Of a DNA stretch of 7,705 nucleotides, positions 1 through 6,334 are shown piece by piece. Position numbers and translations under genes: made by a program. This DNA comes from Chloroflexota bacterium (GTDB lineage: Bacteria > Chloroflexota > Anaerolineae > Ardenticatenales > Ardenticatenaceae), in the NCBI GenBank assembly GCA_003520455.1, contig DOUV01000425.1, forward strand, positions 1 to 7,705, given 5' to 3'. The notes under the pieces are model-generated. The model was not told the origin of the DNA. It was given only the letters and a program-made list of their open reading frames with translations, and did not search any database. The first letter of the stretch is position 1. The number at the start of each line of letters is the position of its first letter.

Positions 1-261
1 CGGGCTGGCCGGTCCCGGCGTCCGCCCGCCAGACCCGCCGAAGCTCCCGCCACTCCGAATATCGGGAGCATCGTACTCGCGCTGCCTGAAACCGCCGCCG
101 ATGCTGCCGCCACTCCGGATGTTGGGATTATCGTAGGTCCCCGGCGGAGGATAGGAGCCACCTCTGGTTTGGCCGGCCAGAAAGCGTGAGATCAACATGA
201 AAAAGAGGATCGCGCCGAAGAAGAGCGCGAACGTGAAGCAGAGGAAAATCAGATCTTTCAC
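1..261 (-). CDS. Small N-terminally anchored membrane protein, Gly/Ser-rich, partial (runs off left edge)
   Basis: The frame is open from a GTG at 259-261 to the window edge, so 87 residues are visible and the C-terminus is missing. The GTG is supported by a perfect AAGGAGG ribosome binding site (complement of 266-272) 4 nt upstream. Residues 4-26 form one strongly hydrophobic membrane segment. After it comes a Gly/Ser/Pro-rich region with two copies of a 20-residue unit (about 43-62 and 63-82) sharing the core D-x-P-x-I-R-S-G-G-S. The gene begins 24 nt after the stop of the lipoprotein gene at 286-774, so the two are probably co-transcribed. I do not recognise the family. The tail resembles the Gly-rich ends of small bacterial membrane proteins, but that carries no functional meaning here. 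The gene is real with good likelihood; its function is unknown. Confidence 0.7.
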   Translation of the reverse strand, partial: MKDLIFLCFTFALFFGAILFFMLISRFLAGQTRGGSYPPPGTYDNPNIRSGGSIGGGFRQREYDAPDIRSGGSFGGSGGRTPGPASP

Positions 262-285
262 AACTCCTCCTTGACTGCTGCATGG

Positions 286-774
286 CTAGCGCACCACAAA
301 ATCCTTGGTGACGGCTGGGTTGCCGTTGACGAAGATTGTAACGGTGTAATTCCCCGGCTCAAATGATCCGCGCTCGCTCTGGATGTGAAATTCGAGCCAG
401 GTGTTGGTGTAGTCACGATCGGCGGTGATGGTTGGTGTATCTTCGAAGGGCTGACCATTGCGAGACCAGCGGGCAAAGACGCTCGTACCGGCGTCAAGCC
501 GCTGGATCTGGGCAACAACGTAGATAATCGGGGCGTTCTGGTTGAAGGTATCAGTCGTGTCCTGGGGCCGGTTACTCTGGCCGACGCTCCGGGCCATAAC
601 AACCTCACCGATGTCAGCAGCACTCCCACCACTGGGCGCCGCGGCGGGTGGTTGCGCGGGCTGATTGCGGCGGGGATTTCCGAAGGAGCCGCAGACCCCG
701 CAGGCGAGCGAGAAAAGCACGAGCAATGACACAACGCCGAGAGCAAGCGCTTGACGACGGGATGACAGAGTCAT
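286..774 (-). CDS. Small lipoprotein with C-terminal beta-rich domain, function unknown
   Basis: This encodes 162 residues from the ATG at 772-774, which has AGGAGG (complement of 779-784) 4 nt upstream. The open frame extends 17 codons further, but that would bury the signal peptide. The N-terminus is a type II signal: R6-R7, a hydrophobic core at about 9-24, and a lipobox ending S-L-A-C at Cys25. It should therefore be a lipid-anchored extracytoplasmic protein. A Pro/Ala/Gly/Ser linker (about 33-51) leads to a C-terminal domain (about 54-162). Its alternating hydrophobic pattern and the late F-x-P-G-N-Y-T-V-T-I-F-V-N-G-N motif suggest an Ig-like or other beta-sandwich fold. I cannot assign a family. 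The next gene follows 24 nt after the stop and carries its own strong ribosome binding site, which suggests a two-gene operon of cell-surface proteins. Confidence 0.8.
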   Translation of the reverse strand: MTLSSRRQALALGVVSLLVLFSLACGVCGSFGNPRRNQPAQPPAAAPSGGSAADIGEVVMARSVGQSNRPQDTTDTFNQNAPIIYVVAQIQRLDAGTSVFARWSRNGQPFEDTPTITADRDYTNTWLEFHIQSERGSFEPGNYTVTIFVNGNPAVTKDFVVR

Positions 775-979
775 AATGCCTCCTGGTACATGCGAGAGTC
801 GTGGCTCATGAGAGACGCACCCCACTGGCCGGGTGGACGACCCTGTTTTGTCGCATGTTCAAGCCGCCGGAGTGGTTGATCGAAGCGATGTGGCGTCTCG
901 TGTGGACGACGAGAGGGTCGTCTGGTCCTCTTGGATAGGCTAAAAGCAAGAAAGGTACCAGCCCGATTCGATGCTCAAT

Positions 980-1008
980 TCGTCAAAGGGCGAAGCTCCG
1001 AGTATAAT
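980..1008 (+). promoter_or_regulatory. Sigma-70-type promoter of the solute-binding protein gene, probably leaderless
   Basis: A perfect TATAAT lies at 1003-1008. Seventeen nt upstream is TCGTCA at 980-985, matching the -35 consensus TTGACA at four of six positions. The chosen ATG is at 1018-1020, only 9 nt after the -10 box. Transcription would start at about 1013-1018, leaving a leader of 0-5 nt. In agreement, no Shine-Dalgarno sequence precedes the ATG. The start at 1018 is fixed independently by the signal peptide it opens. Confidence 0.6.
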
Positions 1009-1017
1009 CGCGGTCCG

Positions 1018-2346
1018 ATGAGAGAAGTTACGCGCTTCTGTTCCCGCCGGCCCTTTCGGCACCGATTCCTCGCAGCGTTGGCGGTCGCGCTCGTGGTCTT
1101 GATTGGCTGCCGACCGCGCGGAGAGCGGGTAGTCACAGCGCCGACGCCGACCCCCGGTGCCAGCGCCACCGTCGAGAGTACCATCAATCCTGCCGAGCCA
1201 ACGCCAACACCCAGCCACTTTGAGCTGGTCGTATGGGCCCCAGTCGCTCTCAGCCCTCAGAGCCGTGAGGGTGGCGCTGATCTGCTCACTCGTCAGGTTG
1301 AGGCGTTCGAAGCGGCCAACCCGACGATCTCGATTCGGTACGAGCCCAAAGCGCAACGCGGAACATCCAGCCTGCTCCAGTTTCTGCGCACCACGAGCAC
1401 AGTCGCCCCTCGGGTTTTGCCGGATCTGGTCATTCTGCCGAGCGGAGATTTTAACGATGCGGCACGAGCCGGGTTGCTCTACCCTCTCGATAGTCTCGTT
1501 GCGGACAACCTCGTCCAGGCGTTGTACCCTTTTGCTCGACGTGATGGCCGCTTCGGCGACTCGCTGCTGGCCCTACCGCTGGTGGTGACGGTCGAGCATC
1601 TGGTCTATCGACCGCAAGGAGCGCGGCGCCCACCAACGACGTGGGAGGAGTTCCTGGGCGGTCAACAGCGGCTCCTCTTCGCGGCGGGTGGCCGCTCCGA
1701 CGGAGTCAACGATCCCTTTTTACTCCAGTTGCTCAATGTCAGGGATGAACCGTTCCTGGGTGGGGAGGTTCCAGACATGGAGGCCCTGGAGCGTGTGCTC
1801 GAGTTGTATCAGGCGGGGCGAAGTCACGGGTTGATCCCGGCCGAGGTCACAACGTTGAGTGAGTCTGAGGATCTCTGGTCGCGGTTCCTGACCGGTGAGG
1901 CTGAGCTCCTCGAGACCGACGCGCGGACCTTCCTGATCGAGCAGAGCCGGGTCACCGGGTTGGCCTACGCACCGGTGCCTACCAACAACGGGCTCCCCAC
2001 GACGGTGGCCGAGGGCCACCTGGTGGCAATCACCACGGTCGACCCGGCCCGCCAGCGGGCCGCGGCCGCCTATATCGCCTGGCTCCTGGCGCCTGAGCAA
2101 GTGGGGCCCTATGCCAGCACGACTCGCTGGTTCCCGACCCGGCCCGATGCCTTAGAGAGTGCCATCGCCGATGCCGGCTATCGCGAGTTCGCCAACTCTC
2201 TTCTGACGCGGGCCTGGCTGCGTCCCAGCGGCTCGCAGTGGACCGCCGTCTCCAGGGCGATGCAAGAGCAAGTTGTCGCTGTTCTAAACGACCAGCGCAC
2301 CCCTGCCGAGGCCGTTCAGGTTTTGCAGGAGAGCCTCCGCCCGTAA
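1018..2346 (+). CDS. ABC-type sugar (family 1) extracellular solute-binding lipoprotein
   Basis: This encodes 442 residues. It should bind a solute outside the membrane and deliver it to an ABC importer; the ligand cannot be read from sequence. The N-terminus has an Arg-rich n-region, a hydrophobic core at about 17-30 and the lipobox L-I-G-C at Cys31. A Thr/Pro-rich linker (about 38-58) tethers the domain. The mature domain starts near E-L-V-V-W-A (about 61) and shows family features: an amphipathic helix followed by F-E-A-A-N-P, the P-D-L-V-I-L strand, T-T-W-E-E-F, and a C-terminal A-A-Y-I-A-W-L-L-A-P-E-Q segment. Length is normal for the family. An upstream TTG at 931 in the same frame would bury the signal peptide, so the ATG at 1018 is preferred. 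No permease or ATPase gene is in view. The glycosyltransferase gene lies 99 nt downstream on the same strand. The family is fairly certain, the substrate is not. Confidence 0.85.
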   Translation: MREVTRFCSRRPFRHRFLAALAVALVVLIGCRPRGERVVTAPTPTPGASATVESTINPAEPTPTPSHFELVVWAPVALSPQSREGGADLLTRQVEAFEAANPTISIRYEPKAQRGTSSLLQFLRTTSTVAPRVLPDLVILPSGDFNDAARAGLLYPLDSLVADNLVQALYPFARRDGRFGDSLLALPLVVTVEHLVYRPQGARRPPTTWEEFLGGQQRLLFAAGGRSDGVNDPFLLQLLNVRDEPFLGGEVPDMEALERVLELYQAGRSHGLIPAEVTTLSESEDLWSRFLTGEAELLETDARTFLIEQSRVTGLAYAPVPTNNGLPTTVAEGHLVAITTVDPARQRAAAAYIAWLLAPEQVGPYASTTRWFPTRPDALESAIADAGYREFANSLLTRAWLRPSGSQWTAVSRAMQEQVVAVLNDQRTPAEAVQVLQESLRP

Positions 2347-2348
2347 TC

Positions 2349-2380
2349 CTGTTGCAGGGTTCGCGGGTTGCAGGGTCAAG
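2349..2380 (+). repeat. Octanucleotide tandem repeat (GGGTTnnn units) after the solute-binding protein stop
   Basis: Starting 3 nt after the TAA stop, four imperfect 8-nt units run head to tail: CTGTTGCA, GGGTTCGC, GGGTTGCA, GGGTCAAG. The 10-mer GTTGCAGGGT occurs exactly twice (2351-2360 and 2367-2376). There is no stem and no T-tract, so it is not a terminator. It looks like a short intergenic sequence repeat. Confidence 0.55.
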
Positions 2381-2445
2381 GTGAGCCGCTCGGAGACCAG
2401 CGGTTCGGCCTTCAACCATTTCCTACCCCCATCGAGAATAGACCC

Positions 2446-3756
2446 ATGTACGAAACTGCGCTCCCGGAGGCGACCCGCCGGCGGGTCGCCGACCTCAACC
2501 CGGCAGGAGTGGTCGTTGGGATTCCAAGCTACCGCAATCCGAAGACCATCGCGGCGATTGTGGGAGCAGTGGGCCAGGCACTCCACCAACGCTTCGCCGG
2601 TTTGGACCCGGTCATTGTCAATGTCGATGGCCACTCGTTCGATGAGACCTTGAGCATTGCGACGAAGACGCGCACGCCGCCCTCGGTGCGCCGTGTCGCG
2701 ACCCGGTATCTCGGCTTGCCCGGCAAGGGAAGTGCGCTGCGGGCGATCTTCGAGATCGCCACGCAGTTGCAGGCGCGGGCGCTGTTGCTTGTCGAAGCGG
2801 ATGTGGTGTCGTTCCGTCCCTGGTGGATCGAGCGGCTCCTGGCGCCGATCCTGGCGCGCCAGGCCGACGTGCTCTTGCCCGCCTACGTCTATCAGCAGCC
2901 GATCCCGTTTGTGAGTGATGTGCTGGTGCGTCCCGTGATTGCCGGGCTCTTCGGGATCGAACTGTCGGTCCCGACGCCCGGCGAGATCGCAATGGCCGGA
3001 AGCATCGCAGCCTACTTCGCCGATCGTGACGTGTGGGAGACGGATGTCGCCCGCAACGGGGTGGACATCTGGATGATCGTCGAGGCATTGGCTGGGGACG
3101 CGCGGGTCGCCCGGATTCCGCTCGAGCTTAAGCGGCATCGCAGCCCGCGGTCAGATGACCTCCGAGAGGCGAAATTTCTCCAGGAGGTCGGCACTCTGTT
3201 CCGGCTGGTCTACTTGCAGCGCCGTATCTGGCAGCAGGCGATCTCGTTGCAACCGGTCCCCCTTCTGCCGCCTGAGCCCATGCGGTCCCCTGCAGTCGAG
3301 GCCTATCCACGCGAGTGGCCATCGGCCGCCGCAATCTGGGAGCAGGCGCGAGCCTTGTTCAGGCCGCTTGTGCACCACCAGTGGGAGCAAGCCCTGCTGC
3401 CGCCCCACCTCGATGCCGTCGAGCAGATCCTCGCGAGTTCCCACCCGCGGCCGGGTGTCTTTTCGGACGGTCTGTGGGCGCGCGTTGTCTACGACTTCAT
3501 CACAGCCTACAACAAGGGGGAGGGCGATCCCGACAAAGTCGTGCTCGCCCTCTACCCGCTTTTTCTGGCGCGGCAGGCCACGCTCATCGCGGAGGCGTCG
3601 ACCCAGACAGAATACGAAGCCGCTATCCACAAACAGGCCCACGCGTTTGTGGAGAAGCTCAGCTACTTTGTTCAGCGCTGGGAGCGGTACATCTCGCCCG
3701 AGCAAGTGGCGCTCTGGCGCGAACTCGGCCTCCTCGACAGCAGCGATGGCCTTTGA
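2446..3756 (+). CDS. GT-A glycosyltransferase, glucosylglycerate/mannosylglycerate synthase-like (GT81/GT78-like)
   Basis: This encodes 436 residues from the ATG at 2446; an upstream in-frame TTG at 2368 has less support. The N-terminal GT-A fold carries V-V-V-G-I-P-S-Y-R (22-30, first strand), N-V-D-G (59-62), L-P-G-K-G-S-A-L-R (91-99), and V-E-A-D-V-V-S-F-R-P-W-W-I (116-128), where E-A-D stands in for the metal-binding D-x-D. N-G-V-D-I-W-M (204-210) and a following K-R-H-R (229-232) complete the pattern. This order matches what I recall of mannosylglycerate synthase (GT78) and glucosylglycerate synthase (GT81): P-G-K-G, a D-A-D-like motif, G-x-D-x-x, then a conserved His. Such enzymes move a sugar from a nucleotide sugar to D-glycerate or phosphoglycerate, making a compatible solute. 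The C-terminal third (about 270-436) is helical and typical of the longer family members. Donor and acceptor are uncertain. It follows the solute-binding protein gene after 99 nt and has only a weak ribosome binding site (GAGAA at 2434-2438). Confidence 0.65.
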   Translation: MYETALPEATRRRVADLNPAGVVVGIPSYRNPKTIAAIVGAVGQALHQRFAGLDPVIVNVDGHSFDETLSIATKTRTPPSVRRVATRYLGLPGKGSALRAIFEIATQLQARALLLVEADVVSFRPWWIERLLAPILARQADVLLPAYVYQQPIPFVSDVLVRPVIAGLFGIELSVPTPGEIAMAGSIAAYFADRDVWETDVARNGVDIWMIVEALAGDARVARIPLELKRHRSPRSDDLREAKFLQEVGTLFRLVYLQRRIWQQAISLQPVPLLPPEPMRSPAVEAYPREWPSAAAIWEQARALFRPLVHHQWEQALLPPHLDAVEQILASSHPRPGVFSDGLWARVVYDFITAYNKGEGDPDKVVLALYPLFLARQATLIAEASTQTEYEAAIHKQAHAFVEKLSYFVQRWERYISPEQVALWRELGLLDSSDGL

Positions 3757-3922
3757 GCAGATGCCTGGCGTCCCGCGGTTGTGTGGACAAAAGGTGGTGT
3801 CGTTCAGTTGACAGAACGCACGTGGGCGGGTCAGATTGCTCGCCACCGGACGGCCCGAGCTCGGCGTCATCAGCCGCCAGCGCATTCGGGGATTGGAGTC
3901 CGGTCATTGAGTCGCATCGGCG

Positions 3923-5506
3923 TCAGGGAATATCGCAGACCTCGGCGAACTCGCTGGCGATCACCATGATGTCCGCGACTGTCACGCCGGCACCGTCGTG
4001 GGCAAAATCGTACTCGGGCTTCTGGTGGAGCCAGAACGAGGCGATGAGCTGGACGTCATCGGCGTTCACCTCGCCATCAGCAGTGAGATCACCCGGCGGG
4101 CAGTTCTGCGGGGTGGCCGTTGGGGTTGGCACCTCAGCCGCCTGGTCGTAGACGAAGACATCTTGCAAGGCGTTGGTGTCATTCGCCACCAGGTTGCCGG
4201 CGAACGAATAGAAGGTCACCCAACGGCCGCCGGCTGAAAGGCTCGTGGGGCGCGCAAGCTCGGGTTGGCCGCTCCCGTTGTCGCCCTGCGTCCCATCACT
4301 GGCCACGCTCACGCGCTTCGTTACCCCCGTCTGCCGGTTGCGGACGAAGACGTCCGTACAGTTGTAGGTTCGTCCGTTCGGGGCAAAGTAGCATTCGTTG
4401 GTATCGCCTGCCACCAGATTGGTGGCGTCAGACGAGAAGACCAGCCACCGTCCGTCCCCGGAGAGGCTGGGTCCGGCACTGCGAGCATTCGCCTGCCCGC
4501 TGTCACTGGTCAGGCTCGCCCGCTCGATTGTACCTGTCTCCAGATCAACCACGAAGACGTCCGCCGCCCGATTCGTATCATCTGCCACCAGGTTGCTGGC
4601 TTCGGACGCAAAGGCGACCCAGCGGCCGTCCGCCGAGAGGCTGGGAGTATCGCTTGCGGCGTTGCCGGACGTGCCATCATTGGCCAGACTCACCGACCTT
4701 GTTGTACGTGTCAGGCGATCGTGCACGAACACGTCCGTCACGGCGTTCGAGTCGCGGGGGTCCAGGCCGGTGGCGTAGGAGTAGAATGCCACCCAGCGCC
4801 CGTCCCCGGAGATGCTGGCATCGAAGCTGTCCCCATGGACCTGGGCCTCGCTGCTGACGACGCTCACCCGCTCCGTGGTGCCTGTCTGCCGATCGTGGAC
4901 AAAGATATCGCGGGCACCATTGGTGTCACCCACGACCAGGTTCGTGGCGATAGACTCGAACGCCACGTAGTGCCCATCCGCAGAGATCCTGGGGGCGGCG
5001 CCCCCGGCGTCAGCTTCGGTCCCATCGCTGGCGACACTTACCCGCTCGGTGGTGCCTGTGTGGCGGTCATACACAAACACGTCGCGGGTTCCATTGGTAT
5101 CGCCACCAACCAGGTTGCTTGCGAAGGACTCAAACGCCACCCAGCGCCCATCTGCCGAGAGGCTGGGGGCGGCGCTCTCCCCATTTGCCTGCGTCCCATC
5201 GCTGGCGACGCTCACCCGCTCCGTGGTCCCGCTCTCTTGATCGTGGATGAAGATATCTCGGACACCGTTCGTGTCGCCGGCGACCAGGTTGGCAGCGGTG
5301 GACTCGAAGGCTACGCAGCGCCCGTCGGCGGAAATAGAGGGGGCCTCTGAGGCTCCGTCCCCGTAGGTGCCGTCAGCGGCGACCGAGACAATACTCGTGG
5401 TGCCGGTGCCTTGGGCCGTCGGAGGGACCCTGTTCGGCGACAGAAACAGAGCCAGGAATGCGATCCCGCATAGCACAGCGGAGAGAGTAACGGCGCCAGC
5501 TTTCAT
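3923..5506 (-). CDS. Secreted PD40-type beta-propeller protein with C-terminal dockerin-like domain
   Basis: This encodes 527 residues from the ATG at 5504-5506, with AAAAGGAG (complement of 5517-5524) 10 nt upstream. The frame stays open to 5758, but only this start opens a signal sequence (hydrophobic core about 5-23). Residues 40 to about 456 are seven repeats starting at 40, 98, 156, 214, 272, 330 and 399. Units 1-5 are exactly 58 residues with no indel. Each reads V-S-V-A-S-D-G-T, S-I/L-S-A-D-G-R-W-V-A-F, A-x-N-L-V-x-G-D-T-N, D-V-F-V-x-D-R-x-T-G-T-T-E-R, which is the WD40-like PD40 pattern. Repeat 6 has an 11-residue insertion with Cys372 and Cys383, a possible disulfide loop. A Thr/Pro linker (459-466) leads to a dockerin-like tail (471-527): a good first calcium loop, D-L-T-A-D-G-E-V-N-A-D-D, and a second, weaker one near 500-512. 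Cys469 and Cys524 could clamp it. It probably acts as an extracellular binding or scaffold protein; the partner is unknown. It converges on the glycosyltransferase gene. Confidence 0.85.
   Translation of the reverse strand: MKAGAVTLSAVLCGIAFLALFLSPNRVPPTAQGTGTTSIVSVAADGTYGDGASEAPSISADGRCVAFESTAANLVAGDTNGVRDIFIHDQESGTTERVSVASDGTQANGESAAPSLSADGRWVAFESFASNLVGGDTNGTRDVFVYDRHTGTTERVSVASDGTEADAGGAAPRISADGHYVAFESIATNLVVGDTNGARDIFVHDRQTGTTERVSVVSSEAQVHGDSFDASISGDGRWVAFYSYATGLDPRDSNAVTDVFVHDRLTRTTRSVSLANDGTSGNAASDTPSLSADGRWVAFASEASNLVADDTNRAADVFVVDLETGTIERASLTSDSGQANARSAGPSLSGDGRWLVFSSDATNLVAGDTNECYFAPNGRTYNCTDVFVRNRQTGVTKRVSVASDGTQGDNGSGQPELARPTSLSAGGRWVTFYSFAGNLVANDTNALQDVFVYDQAAEVPTPTATPQNCPPGDLTADGEVNADDVQLIASFWLHQKPEYDFAHDGAGVTVADIMVIASEFAEVCDIP
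4139..5389 (-). repeat. Seven tandem coding repeats (174-bp unit) of the propeller domain
   Basis: The propeller units recur at DNA level with a strict 174-bp period for the first five copies (5389 down to 4520). A 207-bp sixth copy and a slightly longer seventh follow. Shared words such as those encoding A-D-G-R-W-V-A-F and D-T-N-G recur near the same place in each unit, while third codon positions and the middles differ. The copies have thus diverged under protein-level constraint and are not a recent slippage array. Confidence 0.75.
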
Positions 5507-5672
5507 GGCCGCCGCGCTCCTTTTCAACAGGGACACGCGATGTGCCAACCCTGGCGGCGGGGACACAACGCCCGTCGGCCGATTGCAGGCCGAGAGAAGG
5601 ACAGCGGGGCCGCCGGGCACGCCCGGGGCGTCGAAGGGCCCGCGCGAGTAATGACATAGCGTCGAGACCTGG

Positions 5673-5706
5673 TGGCCGCACCTGGTGCGGCCAGGCGTGC
5701 CGCACG
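5673..5706. promoter_or_regulatory. Clustered palindromes with three GCCGCAC copies, candidate operator
   Basis: Arms of 10 nt (5673-5682 and 5684-5693) form a perfect inverted repeat around a single central T at 5683. An 11-nt palindrome follows at 5696-5706. The heptamer GCCGCAC occurs at 5675-5681, inverted as GTGCGGC at 5685-5691, and again at 5699-5705. The cluster lies about 170 bp upstream of the propeller start codon. It could be a protein-binding site or an RNA stem; nothing in the sequence decides which. Confidence 0.4.
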
Positions 5707-5776
5707 ACTCGACCGAAGTGGCAGCCTCGCCGGAGAAAAGCATCGCGGAAAGGCTCAAATTGGAATACGGTGCGCT

Positions 5777-5804
5777 GGGAGGGAGGGCAATGCCCTCGCC
5801 TCCC
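5777..5804. other. Strong GC-rich hairpin (12-bp stem, 3-nt loop)
   Basis: The arms 5777-5788 and 5792-5804 pair over 12 bp around an AAT loop (5789-5791) with one bulged G at 5798. The stem would be very stable. No T-tract follows on either strand, so it is not a canonical intrinsic terminator. It lies about 160 nt past the fmdB stop and 270 nt before the propeller gene, so it may end fmdB transcription or protect a 3' end. Confidence 0.5.
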
Positions 5805-5964
5805 CCATACCCACGATCCCAACAAGAGCGTTCGCGGAAAAACGAGAGACCTCCTGAACCGGCTTGTTCCCAGAGTGAACCAGGCCGCGCTCAGAAGGTC
5901 TCCCCATATTCGAAAAACCCCAAAATTCAGGATGACTTCTGTTTGGTTTCGGCGAGGAGCGCGC

Positions 5965-6267
5965 TTAACTCTCGCTTTTGGCCGTGCTCGTGGCTTCGCT
6001 CTTGGTTTCGGCTTTGGCTCCACCCGTGGACTCACTCTTCGCCTCGGTCTTGGGCGTGGCCTTCGCGCCGTTGCCGCTGGCGCCGCTGCCGTTGCGGCTG
6101 TCGGTGATGTACCACCCCGAGCCCTTGAAGACGATCCCCGGGGGGGTGAATACGCGCCTGACACCAGCATGACCCTCAGGGCACGTCTCGAGCGGTTTGT
6201 CTTTGAAACTTTGCTGCCGCTCAAAGCGTTCACCGCAGGTCGGACATTCATAGACGTAGGTGGGCAT
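5965..6267 (-). CDS. FmdB-family zinc-ribbon protein
   Basis: This encodes 100 residues from the ATG at 6265-6267, with a perfect AAGGAGG (complement of 6276-6282) 8 nt upstream. The frame is open further upstream but without a start as good. Residues 1-57 match the FmdB (CxxC_CXXC_SSSS) family: M-P-T-Y-V-Y-E-C-P-T-C-G at the start, then L-E-T-C-P-E-G-H, V-R-R-V-F, and the signature G-I-V-F-K-G-S-G-W-Y-I-T-D-S. Cys8 and Cys11 form the first knuckle. The second uses Cys29 and apparently His33 instead of the usual second Cys pair. Residues 59-100 are a low-complexity tail rich in Lys, Glu, Ser, Thr, Ala and Gly, common in longer family members and probably disordered. The family is linked to gene regulation by name, but its biochemical role is poorly known. 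It has its own consensus promoter and a CIRCE-like site (6373-6436), so it may be heat-shock controlled. Confidence 0.9.
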   Translation of the reverse strand: MPTYVYECPTCGERFERQQSFKDKPLETCPEGHAGVRRVFTPPGIVFKGSGWYITDSRNGSGASGNGAKATPKTEAKSESTGGAKAETKSEATSTAKSES

Positions 6268-6334
6268 GCTCTCGTCCTCCTTCCACGGCGGTACTCTCGA
6301 CACACTCTCGCCGCCGAGCCTTATGAATACAAAC

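Larger units (their letters stand above)
5507..5964. other. 458-bp gene-free region with GC-rich inverted repeats
   Basis: This lies between the fmdB stop and the propeller start codon. I see no convincing gene: the open frames here overlap on both strands and lack ribosome binding sites and recognisable protein. It holds a 10-bp palindrome at 5673-5693, a smaller one at 5696-5706, a 6-bp inverted repeat at 5613-5626 and a 12-bp stem at 5777-5804. No clear -35/-10 pair for the propeller gene is visible. A T-rich patch follows the fmdB stop on the minus strand (around 5915-5929), but no stem precedes it. Confidence 0.5.

Noticed and set aside
833..922. Direct repeat GTGGACGAC (833-841 and 902-910) and an inverted GACGAC/GTCGTC pair (905-922) in the divergent intergenic region.
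   Set aside because: A 9-nt repeat or 6-bp inverted repeat in about 240 bp of GC-rich DNA is likely by chance, and neither lies at a clear promoter.
2284..3138. Open frame of 284 codons on the minus strand across the glycosyltransferase gene.
   Set aside because: The plus strand carries clear glycosyltransferase motifs throughout. The antisense product is His/Arg/Asp-rich with no fold signal.
3757..3922. Possible bidirectional terminator between the convergent genes, including CCGAGCTCGG at 3855-3864 and a weak CGTTC/GAACG stem at 3801-3818.
   Set aside because: The stems are short and no T-tract follows on either strand. Nothing here can be called a terminator with confidence.
4265..5350. 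Long open frame (361 codons) on the plus strand, opposite the propeller gene.
   Set aside because: It is the mirror of a repeated GC-rich gene: its protein is a poor repetitive string with no domain, and it lacks a ribosome binding site.
5542..5547. TGGCAC on the minus strand upstream of the propeller start, resembling a sigma-54 -24 box.
   Set aside because: The matching -12 GC element is absent at the required spacing.
5846..5902. Inverted repeat GAGACCT/AGGTCTC with a 43-nt spacer downstream of fmdB.
   Set aside because: Seven base pairs with a long loop and no T-run is too weak to call a terminator or operator.
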